The notes beneath the pieces were generated by a model. The model worked only from the letters and a program-made list of their open reading frames with translations. It was not told where the DNA came from and searched no databases. The position numbers and the translations under genes are program-made. 64,000 nucleotides of DNA from contig NZ_CP018937.1 of assembly GCF_002849695.1 (NCBI RefSeq), positions 3,844,001 through 3,908,000 on the forward strand, read 5' to 3'. Every line of letters starts with the position of its first letter. Positions within the stretch are counted from its first letter, which is position 1. The DNA comes from Bacteroides fragilis (lineage in GTDB: Bacteria; Bacteroidota; Bacteroidia; Bacteroidales; Bacteroidaceae). Of the stretch, positions 19,207 through 27,346 are shown piece after piece.

Positions 19207-20460
19207 TTACATTATAATATCTGAATTTACAATATTGCTATCCCAAGGTGTAGGAGCACTTACAGTGATTTCTAAACCACCAAATTCCGTAGGAGTTACA
19301 GGTACAATCGTGCTTCCGCCGGTACGTAAAGTCAGGTTTACTTCACGAATTACATTCGGTACAAAATTCTCTTTAACCACTCCGGACCAATAAACGGTAG
19401 CATCACCGGGAAGTGCAGTACCATCTCCCAAAATATGTCCGGCTTTGCCACGTCCTGATACCACTATAAAATACTGACGCTGCTTGTCGGCTGTACCGGT
19501 AGTTGCAGAGTCATTAGCACGTCCACCGTTATTAGGGAATACAACCACATCTCTCCACATAGTGAAGTTTCCACTCAGAATTTTACCTCCTGCATTATAA
19601 CCAGATGTAGGATCAGCCGTTTTAAAGACCTCACCACCTGAAATAGACAATATATTAGTAGCAGTCGAGGTAGCACTTACCCCTCCAGCATTCCCTGCCA
19701 TCACTTTCAGATGGTCCGGTAAACGATAAATCATAATAGAAGCATCCTGTGCAAAGTCAACGCCATTCGCAGTATTCTCATTATTCGTATTTCCTTCTTT
19801 ATCCTTTACGTTCAGACGGACACGCATCAAAGAGACTTCACGTTTCAAAGCAATCGGAGATGGAGTTGCAGTAGCATCCGAAGAAATGACTACACCCGGA
19901 ACAGCTCCCATAAAAATCTCGGCAGGTTCCGTATAGGCCGTATTGCCTGCCAAGGCAGCAGAACAAAAAGCAGGGAATGCACCTGGCTTATATTTCATCA
20001 CCATGTTCTGCACCTGTTTCTGACGTACATTCCACATTCCCCACTCTACAGGAGTTGTGCCCCCATCCAAATAGGTATTGATAGCATCCGCTGAACTTTT
20101 CGCATTTGCTATAGCAACCATCGTATATGTACCAGCAGGCACATCTGTATAAGTAAAAGTAGTATTCCCGTCTGTTGGATTAACTACATCTGAAAACCGC
20201 ACGATATTGCTTGCGTCATACAGCAAAATCTGCACCTGACGGATTTTACTCCACGATGTTTCCGGCACTGCAGTAGATTGCGCAGCTCTCGTCTTACCTC
20301 CTTGTTCCATACTTGTTCCTTCAAAGTTCAACTTAACTATAAAGTTAGTCTTCGAGTTCCCACCAGGAACTTCTCCTGAAGGAAGTTCATTGTGCTCTGA
20401 ACAAGCACTCATGGCCATTGCAGCGAGCAAAGACCATAAAAACACAGATTTCTTTTTCAT
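19207..20460 (-). CDS. Major fimbrillin (FimA/Mfa1-like type V pilin)
   Basis: This is the probable shaft pilin of the operon. The 417-residue precursor has a lipoprotein signal (LAAMAMSACSEHNE). A propeptide follows, with a KTRAAQST site of the type cut after Arg in Bacteroidales pilins, exposing the groove for donor-strand polymerisation. Residues about 38-180 form the N-terminal transthyretin-like domain (FIVKLNFEGTSM; RQVQILLYDASNIVRFSD; AGTYTMVAIANAKS). The C-terminal domain ends VIREVNLTLRTGGSTIVPVTP, followed by a final segment that may be the polymerising strand. It is the first gene downstream of the invertible segment, so all expression of the operon may depend on that segment's orientation. 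Confidence 0.85.
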   Translation of the reverse strand: MKKKSVFLWSLLAAMAMSACSEHNELPSGEVPGGNSKTNFIVKLNFEGTSMEQGGKTRAAQSTAVPETSWSKIRQVQILLYDASNIVRFSDVVNPTDGNTTFTYTDVPAGTYTMVAIANAKSSADAINTYLDGGTTPVEWGMWNVRQKQVQNMVMKYKPGAFPAFCSAALAGNTAYTEPAEIFMGAVPGVVISSDATATPSPIALKREVSLMRVRLNVKDKEGNTNNENTANGVDFAQDASIMIYRLPDHLKVMAGNAGGVSATSTATNILSISGGEVFKTADPTSGYNAGGKILSGNFTMWRDVVVFPNNGGRANDSATTGTADKQRQYFIVVSGRGKAGHILGDGTALPGDATVYWSGVVKENFVPNVIREVNLTLRTGGSTIVPVTPTEFGGLEITVSAPTPWDSNIVNSDIIM

Positions 20461-20533
20461 AAATAATTCACTTTAGTTTCTACTTAATATTTGATTCAGA
20501 CAGAATGTTGGTTTCTTATCTCAATCGATCTGC

Positions 20534-20554
20534 CCGTTACTTCGTAGGTAACGG
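20534..20554 (+). repeat. Left inverted repeat of the invertible segment
   Basis: The repeat begins CCGTTACTTCG and ends GTAACGG. It is the exact reverse complement of 20807-20827. Each arm is itself partly palindromic (CCGTTAC / GTAACGG), as expected for a recombinase core site with two binding half-sites. Confidence 0.93.
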
Positions 20555-20782
20555 GTCTACACAAATTCCAAGACAAAGAGGCGTCTTTCAAGGAGTTGTT
20601 TTTACTAAAATGAATCTTTACGGTCTCAAAAAAGACAATAAAATCCTTTCCCATCTTTCAACCTGAAAAATGGAAGAATCTTTTGTTGTCTTTTTCGAAG
20701 AACAACCCAATAAAAATGTTCAGTTATTTAATATCTATTGCAAAAATAATTGTTTTATTATGCGTATTTCAAAAAATATATT

Positions 20783-20790
20783 TAAATTTG
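20783..20790 (+). promoter_or_regulatory. -7 promoter box inside the invertible segment, facing right
   Basis: TAAATTTG matches TAnnTTTG and ends 16 bases before the right inverted repeat. It faces the 3' end of the recombinase gene, not the pilin. A -33 TTTG at the normal spacing was not found. Confidence 0.6.
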
Positions 20791-20806
20791 CCGCCGATAT
20801 CACCTT

Positions 20807-20827
20807 CCGTTACCTACGAAGTAACGG
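20807..20827 (-). repeat. Right inverted repeat of the invertible segment
   Basis: Begins CCGTTACCTACG and ends GTAACGG, the exact reverse complement of the left repeat. It ends 27 bases before the stop codon of the recombinase gene. Confidence 0.93.
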
Positions 20828-20854
20828 ACAATATTTCAACTAATAATCAACTGA

Positions 20855-21799
20855 TTAGCTTCTAATGTTTTTATCTATTCCTCTTTTCTTCTTCGATAAA
20901 ATATATGTAATAAGAGAACGATTCATCCGGTTTACCTCATCATCCCTGTAAGGTTGAAAATAAGTCTCAGTCACTTTCACCGAAGAATGCCCCATAGCAT
21001 TACAAATCAAACTTGAATTATAATTCTGCCGGAGTGCCGTAGTCGCCCAGGTATGACGTGCCACATAAGTACTTAACCGTTCCCTGATTCCCAAGGTATT
21101 TGCCACCTGTGTCAGGCGATGGTTCAGAAGACGCAACATACGGGTATATTGCCCATATTCATTCTCACCGGGATTTTGGATAATAGGAAAAAGATAAGGT
21201 GAATCCGGAATCGCATACATATACCTCCGTATAATTTCCATTGCCTCTTTGCCCACCACCACAGTCAGTTTACGACTGGTTTTGCGCCGGTGATACGTAA
21301 TTACATTTCCCTGTAAATCGCATCTGCGCAAAAAAGCAAGATCTACAAACGGCATCCCGCGAAGCAGAAACAAAAGAACAAACAAATCCCGGCTGAAAGC
21401 TAATTTTTCCGGCAATGGTTTCTGGTCCGTCATCAGTTTACATATCACCTCCGGCGAAACAGCCCTTTTTACGGGACAGTCAATTCCGGTATGCACTTTA
21501 TTGAAAAGACGTGGCACATAAGTTGCCACTCCCCGCTCCAGAGCCTGATTATACACAGATCTCAGCATACGCATGTAAGTAGAAATAGTGTTCCATTTAA
21601 GTTGATCAGCCAGCAGTTTCTGTTCAAACAAAGCTAACCATTCGGGAGTCAGTTGGCTAAAGGTGATTTCACGTCCGTTCATAAATTTTTTCAGTCGATT
21701 TAAAGTGCTCTGATATACATGGGCAGTACCATTACGTTGCTCTTTTTTCAGTTCGACTATTCGCTTCTCCATAAATCGAGTCAAAAGTTCTTTTTTCAT
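20855..21799 (-). CDS. Tyrosine recombinase (Tsr-type invertase)
   Basis: This 314-residue site-specific recombinase has an N-terminal SAM-like DNA-binding domain (about 10-105, TFSQLTPEWLALFEQKLLADQ) and a catalytic domain (about 120-300). The first catalytic Arg is in LLRGMPFVDLAFLRR, the second Arg in YVARHTWATTAL, the late His in GHSSVKVTETYF, and the nucleophile Tyr in ETYFQPY. The His of the usual HxxR box is Tyr here (YVAR), a variation I believe is common among these Bacteroides invertases. The gene reads toward the invertible segment and ends 27 bases from its right repeat, so it almost certainly inverts it. It lacks phage or ICE neighbours, arguing against a mobile-element integrase. 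Confidence 0.9.
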   Translation of the reverse strand: MKKELLTRFMEKRIVELKKEQRNGTAHVYQSTLNRLKKFMNGREITFSQLTPEWLALFEQKLLADQLKWNTISTYMRMLRSVYNQALERGVATYVPRLFNKVHTGIDCPVKRAVSPEVICKLMTDQKPLPEKLAFSRDLFVLLFLLRGMPFVDLAFLRRCDLQGNVITYHRRKTSRKLTVVVGKEAMEIIRRYMYAIPDSPYLFPIIQNPGENEYGQYTRMLRLLNHRLTQVANTLGIRERLSTYVARHTWATTALRQNYNSSLICNAMGHSSVKVTETYFQPYRDDEVNRMNRSLITYILSKKKRGIDKNIRS

Positions 21800-22015
21800 T
21801 TTAAGTCTGTTAAGATTACAAATTAGATTATTGCAAGCTTTTGCTTATCCATTTCATATATCAGACTGATATTTCAACAAATTGCAAAAAGCGTAGTGCC
21901 ATAACAAACCAACTGCATAATTATCTCTTTTTTTTAGATAACTTTGCAGCCTTCGAAAAACTTTTAACCACAATTGGAATAGACAAAACCGATTCTTCTC
22001 AAGAAGCCGTTTCAA

Positions 22016-22444
22016 TCATTTCTCAGTATTCACAGTCTCAGGCTTCGCAACCTGACTTGTCACAAGTGTATTTTTCTCAGTAGTATTACAAGTACCGTTA
22101 AATCTGGCTTTCGATTCTATTTCAAGTTTACATGTATAAACATCGCCATTCATTGTACATCCCGATTTCATAACCAAATCTTCTGCCACCTGAATATCTC
22201 CCTGTAACATCCCGTGTAACACAGCACCGGTACACGTCACATTTCCTTTGATTCTTCCCTGAGGACCAATCACTACTTTCCCTTTACAGGAAACATTTCC
22301 TTCTATTATTCCATCTAAACGCAAATCCCCTTCTACCGTGATTGCTCCTTTCACCATTGTTCCCAATGCTATTGTAGTCAGTTTATCAATACCGACTTTC
22401 ACAGTCTTTACAGAATAATCTTCATTCTTTTTCTTTCCAAACAT
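22016..22444 (-). CDS. Bactofilin (polymer-forming cytoskeletal protein)
   Basis: Bactofilins self-assemble into filaments at the inner membrane and organise cell-wall enzymes or envelope features. Residues about 20-120 consist of short repeated beta turns (LGTMVKGAITVEGDLRLDGIIEGNVSCKG in outline, then VIGPQGRIKGNVTC and VLHGMLQGDIQVAED), giving the bactofilin beta-helix core. The tails are polar. The start chosen is MFGKKKNEDYS at 22444; the open frame extends 18 codons upstream but those codons do not look like coding sequence. A minus-strand TATATTTG (22514-22521) could be its -7 box. It stands alone between the recombinase and carB. Confidence 0.88.
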   Translation of the reverse strand: MFGKKKNEDYSVKTVKVGIDKLTTIALGTMVKGAITVEGDLRLDGIIEGNVSCKGKVVIGPQGRIKGNVTCTGAVLHGMLQGDIQVAEDLVMKSGCTMNGDVYTCKLEIESKARFNGTCNTTEKNTLVTSQVAKPETVNTEK

Positions 22445-22513
22445 ATTAAAATCTGAATTATGTAAATTAAAAAAGGACGAACATTCTTCTGATACCAAAT
22501 ATTAAGCAGATTA

Positions 22514-22521
22514 CAAATATA
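22514..22521 (-). promoter_or_regulatory. Putative bactofilin -7 promoter box
   Basis: On the minus strand this reads TATATTTG, matching TAnnTTTG, 70 bases upstream of the bactofilin start and downstream of the carB terminator. The -33 box is unclear. Confidence 0.4.
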
Positions 22522-22582
22522 AGTTAATTATAAGACAGGCAGAAGAAAAAGACGAGAAAAAGATAACGGGGCATTATAAAAA

Positions 22583-22614
22583 GGGGAGAAACTGTTTCCA
22601 AGTTTCCCCCCTCT
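22583..22614 (-). terminator. Intrinsic terminator of carB
   Basis: On the minus strand GGGGGAAACT pairs with AGTTTCTCCCC around a short loop and is followed by a T-run, about 30 bases after the carB stop codon. Confidence 0.85.
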
Positions 22615-22642
22615 CCCTTATTATTTATTGCTACGGACAGTA

Positions 22643-25600
22643 CTATTTATATTCCTGCCAGCTCTTTATCTGAATATCTTCAAGCTTCAAATCACAGAAT
22701 GCTTCGATAAATGCACTCGCCAGACGCGCGTTGGTTATCAATGGGATATTATGATCGATCGCACCACGACGGATACGATAACCATTTGTCAGCTCACGTT
22801 TCGAATGATTCTTGGGAATATTCACAATCAAGTCGAACTTATGGTCAGCAATCATCTTCATCACATTGTTCTCGGCCCCCGGTTTTTCATCCGGCCAGTA
22901 AACCGGAGTAGTATCTACACCATGTGCATTCAGAAAAGCAGCAGTTCCGGCTGTTGCATAAATCTTATATCCCTGGTTGAACAACATGCGGCTTGCTTCC
23001 AGCAAATCGACTTTCGACTTCATTGCACCTGAAGAGAACATCACTCCCTTTTCAGGAATTTTAAAGCCGGTAGCAATCATTGCATTCAGCAGTGCTTCAG
23101 AAAAGTCGTCACCAATGCAGCCCACCTCACCGGTAGACGACATATCTACACCTAAAACCGGATCGGCTTTGTGCAAACGTGAGAAAGAGAATTGAGAAGC
23201 TTTCACTCCAATCCAGTCGATATCAAATGCCGACTTATCGGGACGGCTGTATGGAGCGTCGAGCATAATGCGGGTAGCAGTCTCGATAAAGTTACGTTTC
23301 AACACCTTAGAAACGAACGGGAAACTACGTGAAGCACGTAAGTTACATTCGATAACTTTAACTTCGTTGTTGCGAGCCAGGAATTGAATATTGAACGGTC
23401 CCGAAATATTAAGCTCTTTCGCAATCTGGCGGCTGATTTTCTTAATGCGGCGCGCTGTTGCAAAATAGATTTTCTGTGCCGGGAATACCAGCGTAGCATC
23501 ACCCGAGTGCACTCCGGCAAACTCGATATGTTCTGAGATAGCATATTCTACCACTTCTCCATTCTGTGCCACTGCGTCGAATTCAATTTCCTTGGTATTT
23601 TCAAGGAACTGAGAAACAACTACCGGATACTCTTTCGATACCTCAGCAGCCATCTTCAGGAAGTTCTCCAACTCCTCGTCATCATAGCAAACATTCATTG
23701 CAGCACCCGACAATACATAAGACGGACGAACCAGCACCGGATAACCTACTTTCTCCACAAACCCTTTCACATCTTCCAAGCTGGTCAGCTCCTGCCATGC
23801 CGGCTGGTCGATACCCAACTGATCAAGCATTGCAGAGAACTTATTACGGTTTTCTGCCCGGTCGATAGAAACAGGAGAAGTACCCAATACCGGAACAGAC
23901 TGACGATACAGTTTCATGGCAAGATTATTCGGAATCTGTCCACCTACGGATACGATCACACCGCGAGGTTGTTCCAGATCGATCACATCGAGCACACGTT
24001 CGAACGAAAGTTCATCAAAGTACAGACGGTCACACATATCATAGTCAGTAGACACCGTTTCGGGATTATAATTAATCATAATCGATTTATATCCCAGCTT
24101 GCGGGCAGTCTGCACAGCATTTACCGAGCACCAGTCAAACTCAACCGAGCTACCAATGCGATAAGCGCCCGATCCTAACACAACTACTGACTTTTCATTT
24201 TTATAATAGTTCACATCATATCCCTGAACCGCATAAGTCATATAAAGGTAGTTTGTCAGTTCCGGATGTTCGGAAGCAATGGTATTGATGCGTTTCACGG
24301 CCGGAAGGATACCCAGTTCTTTACGACGGGCACGTACCATCAGGTTCTCTTTCTCCATATTTCCTGCCGGATTCAACACAAAGCGCGCAATCTGGAAGTC
24401 AGAGAAGCCCAGCACTTTGGCCTCCCTCAATACGTCTGCAGGAATATCCTCTACCTTATCATAAGCAGACAACTTCGCTTTATAGTCAACGATATTTTTC
24501 AGTTTGCCCAAGAACCACGGGTCAATCTTTGTCAGTTCATGGATACGCTCTATCGTATAGCCATCTTCCATGGCCTGAGCCAGAGCGAAAACACGTAAAT
24601 CCGTCGGGTGAGAAAGCTCCTTATCCAGATCCTCAAAATGCACATCGTCGTTACCGACAAACCCATGCATACCTTGACCGATCATGCGAAGACCTTTCTG
24701 GATAATCTCTTCAAACGAACGGCCTATCGACATGATTTCACCAACCGATTTCATGCTTGAACCGATCTCACGAGATACACCGGCAAATTTAGTCAAGTCC
24801 CAACGAGGAATTTTACAAATATAGTAATCAAGTTGCGGAGCCACATATGCCGAGTTGGGAGTGCCCATCTCACCTATCTGATCGAGTGTGTAGCCTAATG
24901 CCACCTTAGCGGCCACAAATGCCAGCGGATAGCCGGTTGCCTTCGAAGCCAAGGCCGACGAACGGCTCAAACGTGCATTCACCTCAATCACACGATAATC
25001 ATCCGTATCCGAATTGAATGCATACTGAATGTTACATTCACCTACAATACCCAGATGGCGGATACATTTAGTTGAAAGTTCCTGCAACATTTTCAATTCT
25101 TTGTCGTCCAATGAGCAAGTCGGAGCTACCACGATCGATTCGCCGGTATGAATGCCCAGCGGATCAAAGTTTTCCATGCTTGCTACCGTAAAACAGTGGT
25201 CATTCGCATCACGGATCACCTCAAACTCAATTTCTTTCCATCCTTTCAACGACTCTTCCACCAGAATCTGTTTAGAGAAAGCAAATGAACTCTCAGCCAA
25301 TTTGAGAAATTCCTCTTCATTGGCACAAATACCACTTCCGAGTCCTCCCAGCGCGTAAGCCGAACGAACCATCACCGGATAACCAATGCGACGTGCAGCA
25401 GCAATAGCATCTTCCATGCTTTCTACAGCCTGGCTGACCGGAGTTTTCATATCAATCTCGTTGAGCTTCTTCACAAACAGGTCACGGTCTTCCGTATACA
25501 TGATAGCCTCAACCGAAGTACCCAATACTTTCACACCATATTTATCCAGAATACCTTGTGTATAAAGCTCTGCACCGCAGTTCAAGGCAGTCTGTCCGCC

Positions 25601-25879
25601 GAATGCGAGAAGAATGCCGTCGGGACGTTCTTTCTTAATAATCTCCTCTACAAAATAAGTAGTCACGGGAAGGAAATACACCTTATCAGCAATTCCCTCG
25701 GAAGTCTGAATGGTTGCGATGTTCGGGTTGACCAATACCGAATTGATGCCTTCTTCTTTCAAGGCCTTCAGTGCCTGTGAACCGGAATAATCAAACTCTC
25801 CGGCTTGTCCGATTTTGAGTGCGCCTGAACCCAAAACAAGGACCTTTTTCATTTCCTTTTCCATTTCTTTTATTGTCAT
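22643..25879 (-). CDS. carB: Carbamoyl-phosphate synthase large subunit
   Basis: CarB makes carbamoyl phosphate from bicarbonate, ATP and ammonia supplied by the small subunit, feeding pyrimidine and arginine synthesis. The 1078 residues match the family length. There are two homologous halves, each with a nucleotide-binding start (VLVLGSGALKIGQAGEFDYSG; VVVLGSGAYRIGSSVEFD) and an ATP-grasp domain (IEVNARLSRSSALASKATGYP; IECNLRASRSFPFVSKV). A C-terminal MGS-like allosteric domain follows (about 945-1078, KIYATAGTAAFLNAHGV). Translation may begin at Met1, Met6 or Met10; Met10 is preceded by AAAAGGA. No carA lies beside it in this window. A leader ORF and terminator upstream suggest attenuation control. 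Confidence 0.97.
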   Translation of the reverse strand: MTIKEMEKEMKKVLVLGSGALKIGQAGEFDYSGSQALKALKEEGINSVLVNPNIATIQTSEGIADKVYFLPVTTYFVEEIIKKERPDGILLAFGGQTALNCGAELYTQGILDKYGVKVLGTSVEAIMYTEDRDLFVKKLNEIDMKTPVSQAVESMEDAIAAARRIGYPVMVRSAYALGGLGSGICANEEEFLKLAESSFAFSKQILVEESLKGWKEIEFEVIRDANDHCFTVASMENFDPLGIHTGESIVVAPTCSLDDKELKMLQELSTKCIRHLGIVGECNIQYAFNSDTDDYRVIEVNARLSRSSALASKATGYPLAFVAAKVALGYTLDQIGEMGTPNSAYVAPQLDYYICKIPRWDLTKFAGVSREIGSSMKSVGEIMSIGRSFEEIIQKGLRMIGQGMHGFVGNDDVHFEDLDKELSHPTDLRVFALAQAMEDGYTIERIHELTKIDPWFLGKLKNIVDYKAKLSAYDKVEDIPADVLREAKVLGFSDFQIARFVLNPAGNMEKENLMVRARRKELGILPAVKRINTIASEHPELTNYLYMTYAVQGYDVNYYKNEKSVVVLGSGAYRIGSSVEFDWCSVNAVQTARKLGYKSIMINYNPETVSTDYDMCDRLYFDELSFERVLDVIDLEQPRGVIVSVGGQIPNNLAMKLYRQSVPVLGTSPVSIDRAENRNKFSAMLDQLGIDQPAWQELTSLEDVKGFVEKVGYPVLVRPSYVLSGAAMNVCYDDEELENFLKMAAEVSKEYPVVVSQFLENTKEIEFDAVAQNGEVVEYAISEHIEFAGVHSGDATLVFPAQKIYFATARRIKKISRQIAKELNISGPFNIQFLARNNEVKVIECNLRASRSFPFVSKVLKRNFIETATRIMLDAPYSRPDKSAFDIDWIGVKASQFSFSRLHKADPVLGVDMSSTGEVGCIGDDFSEALLNAMIATGFKIPEKGVMFSSGAMKSKVDLLEASRMLFNQGYKIYATAGTAAFLNAHGVDTTPVYWPDEKPGAENNVMKMIADHKFDLIVNIPKNHSKRELTNGYRIRRGAIDHNIPLITNARLASAFIEAFCDLKLEDIQIKSWQEYK

Positions 25880-25908
25880 TATAAGTTGTTATTTCTAAGT
25901 GTCCGCAT

Positions 25909-25947
25909 AAAAAAAATGCGTTGCCCTCAAAAAAGGACTAACGCATT
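25909..25947 (-). terminator. Leader terminator (attenuator) upstream of carB
   Basis: On the minus strand AATGCGTT (25940-25947) pairs perfectly with AACGCATT (25915-25922) around a T-rich loop, followed by a run of eight T. It lies 30 bases before carB, so read-through is needed for expression. Its first arm overlaps the stop codon of the leader ORF. Confidence 0.8.
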
Positions 25948-26056
25948 ACCAAAGAACTAAATATCGTTTTTGGAGAAAAGAGAAGAAGTAGACCGATTCC
26001 GGGTGAAATACACTCGAATGGAGATAATACTTACTTCTGATTTCCTGTTGATTCAT
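25946..26056 (-). CDS. Predicted carB leader peptide (36 aa)
   Basis: A short frame starts at ATG 26056, reads MNQQEIRSKYYLHSS..., and ends QKRYLVLW at a TAA that overlaps the 5' arm of the attenuator hairpin. Its second half is rich in Tyr and Phe codons in a pyrimidine-rich stretch (TACTTCTTCTCTTTTC). In E. coli pyrBI a leader ORF likewise runs into the terminator. Low UTP slows RNA polymerase in U-rich leader sequence, so the coupled ribosome blocks the hairpin. The same mechanism would fit here and is sensible for carB. It is inferred from layout only; translation of the leader and its sensing role are unproven. Confidence 0.6.
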   Translation of the reverse strand: MNQQEIRSKYYLHSSVFHPESVYFFSFLQKRYLVLW

Positions 26057-26132
26057 TGTTGTTTCAAAGTTTGTGCAAAGTAACGACTTATTTCTATAAT
26101 TACAAAGGAATCTGGTAAGAATATTCGTTTTA

Positions 26133-26164
26133 TTTGTTACTTCAGCTGATTCTGACTATCTTTG
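26133..26164 (+). promoter_or_regulatory. trpS promoter (-33 TTTG, -7 TATCTTTG)
   Basis: TTTG at 26133-26136 and TATCTTTG at 26157-26164 are 20 bases apart, the normal Bacteroides spacing. The box lies 23 bases upstream of the ATG at 26188, which excludes the longer open frame starting at 26134. Confidence 0.75.
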
Positions 26165-26187
26165 TCCTTCGATTAAAAATAAAAATA

Positions 26188-27279
26188 ATGGGAAAAGAAA
26201 AAATCATATTGACAGGTGACCGTCCTACCGGGAAACTCCATATCGGACACTACGTAGGCTCACTGAAACGAAGAGTCGAACTACAGAACTCCGGCTTGTT
26301 TGACAAAACTTTCATCTTCATCGCCGATGCACAGGCATTGACCGATAACATTGACAATCCCGAAAAAGTACGCCAAAACGTAATTGAAGTAGCCCTCGAT
26401 TATCTGGCTTGCGGACTCGATCCGGAAAAGTCGACCATCTTCATCCAGTCCCAGATTCCGGAACTGTGTGAACTGACATTCTATTATATGGACCTCGTCA
26501 CTGTATCACGCCTGCAACGTAACCCTACCGTGAAGACGGAAATACAGATGCGCAACTTCGAAACCAGCATTCCCGTAGGCTTCTTTACCTATCCCATCAG
26601 CCAAGCTGCCGATATCACTGCCTTCCGTGCCACTACAGTACCGGTAGGTGAAGATCAGGAGCCCATGATCGAGCAGGCCAGAGAAATTGTCCGCCGTTTC
26701 AATTATATCTACGGAGAAACATTAGTCGAGCCGGAAATCCTTCTACCGGACAACGCAGCCTGCCTGCGCCTGCCGGGTACCGATGGAAAAGCCAAAATGA
26801 GTAAATCGTTAGGCAACTGCATTTACCTTTCCGAAGAAGCGGACGAGGTACAGAAGAAAGTAATGAGCATGTTCACCGACCCCGATCACTTACGGGTGCA
26901 AGACCCGGGCAAAATCGAAGGTAATACCGTATTTACATATTTGGATGCCTTCTGCCGTCCCGAACATTTCGAACGTTATCTGCCCGACTATCCGAGCCTC
27001 GATGAACTGAAAGCTCATTATCAACGCGGCGGCCTGGGAGATGTAAAGGTGAAACGCTTCCTCAACGCTATTATGCAAGAAGAACTGGAACCTATCCGTA
27101 ATCGCCGGAAAGAATTTGAGAAAGACATTCCTGCCATCTACGAAATGTTGAGAAAAGGCTGTGAAGTGGCAAGAGCTGCCGCTGCCGATACGTTATCCGA
27201 TGTTCGCAAGGCCATGAAGATAAACTATTTCGATGATGCCGAACTGATTAACGAACAAATAAAGCGATTCAATAAATAA
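26188..27279 (+). CDS. trpS: Tryptophanyl-tRNA synthetase
   Basis: TrpRS charges tRNA-Trp. This 363-residue class I synthetase has the HIGH motif as HIGH in [11 protein letters not shown] and the KMSKS motif as KMSKS in [12 protein letters not shown]. The region between carries the tryptophan-binding and dimer sequences ([15 protein letters not shown]). It resembles the long TrpRS type common in Bacteroidota and some Firmicutes. The start [15 protein letters not shown] is supported by the promoter just upstream; 18 in-frame codons before it lie over the promoter and are not coding. The gene is divergent from carB and ends at a strong terminator. Confidence 0.96.
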   Translation: MGKEKIILTGDRPTGKLHIGHYVGSLKRRVELQNSGLFDKTFIFIADAQALTDNIDNPEKVRQNVIEVALDYLACGLDPEKSTIFIQSQIPELCELTFYYMDLVTVSRLQRNPTVKTEIQMRNFETSIPVGFFTYPISQAADITAFRATTVPVGEDQEPMIEQAREIVRRFNYIYGETLVEPEILLPDNAACLRLPGTDGKAKMSKSLGNCIYLSEEADEVQKKVMSMFTDPDHLRVQDPGKIEGNTVFTYLDAFCRPEHFERYLPDYPSLDELKAHYQRGGLGDVKVKRFLNAIMQEELEPIRNRRKEFEKDIPAIYEMLRKGCEVARAAAADTLSDVRKAMKINYFDDAELINEQIKRFNK

Positions 27280-27283
27280 AAAA

Positions 27284-27327
27284 AGAAACGCCCTGTTACC
27301 AGTCCGGCAACAGGGCGCTTTCTTTTA
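27284..27327. terminator. Bidirectional intrinsic terminator between trpS and the OmpA gene
   Basis: AAAGAAACGCCCTGTT pairs with AACAGGGCGCTTTCTTT with one mismatch. T-rich sequence follows on both strands (TTTCTTTT on plus, TTTCTTTTTTT on minus), fitting convergent genes. Confidence 0.9.
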
Positions 27328-27346
27328 AAGAAGGTTGAGTCTGAAT

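Larger units (their letters stand above)
20534..20827. promoter_or_regulatory. Invertible promoter segment controlling the fimbrial operon
   Basis: Perfect 21-bp inverted repeats at 20534-20554 and 20807-20827 bound a 252-bp internal segment. The segment lies between the pilin gene (start 20460) and a tyrosine recombinase gene. It contains TAAATTTG (20783-20790), a match to the Bacteroides -7 box reading rightwards, away from the pilin. No CAAAnnTA (a leftward -7 box) was found between 20461 and 20640. Inversion would place the box about 90-100 bases upstream of the pilin, facing it. As sequenced, the operon therefore appears OFF. Invertible promoters next to Tsr-type recombinases are well known in Bacteroides. 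Confidence 0.88.

Noticed and set aside
20855..21799. Integrase of an integrative element carrying the fimbrial genes
   Set aside because: No attachment site, tRNA or transfer genes nearby; perfect inverted repeats next to the gene support a local invertase instead.
21841..22083. 80-codon plus-strand frame after the recombinase, near TAACTTTG (21939-21946), a match to the -7 box
   Set aside because: The box lies within the frame, the end overlaps bactofilin, and the translation is low-complexity. A small antisense RNA cannot be excluded but has no other support.
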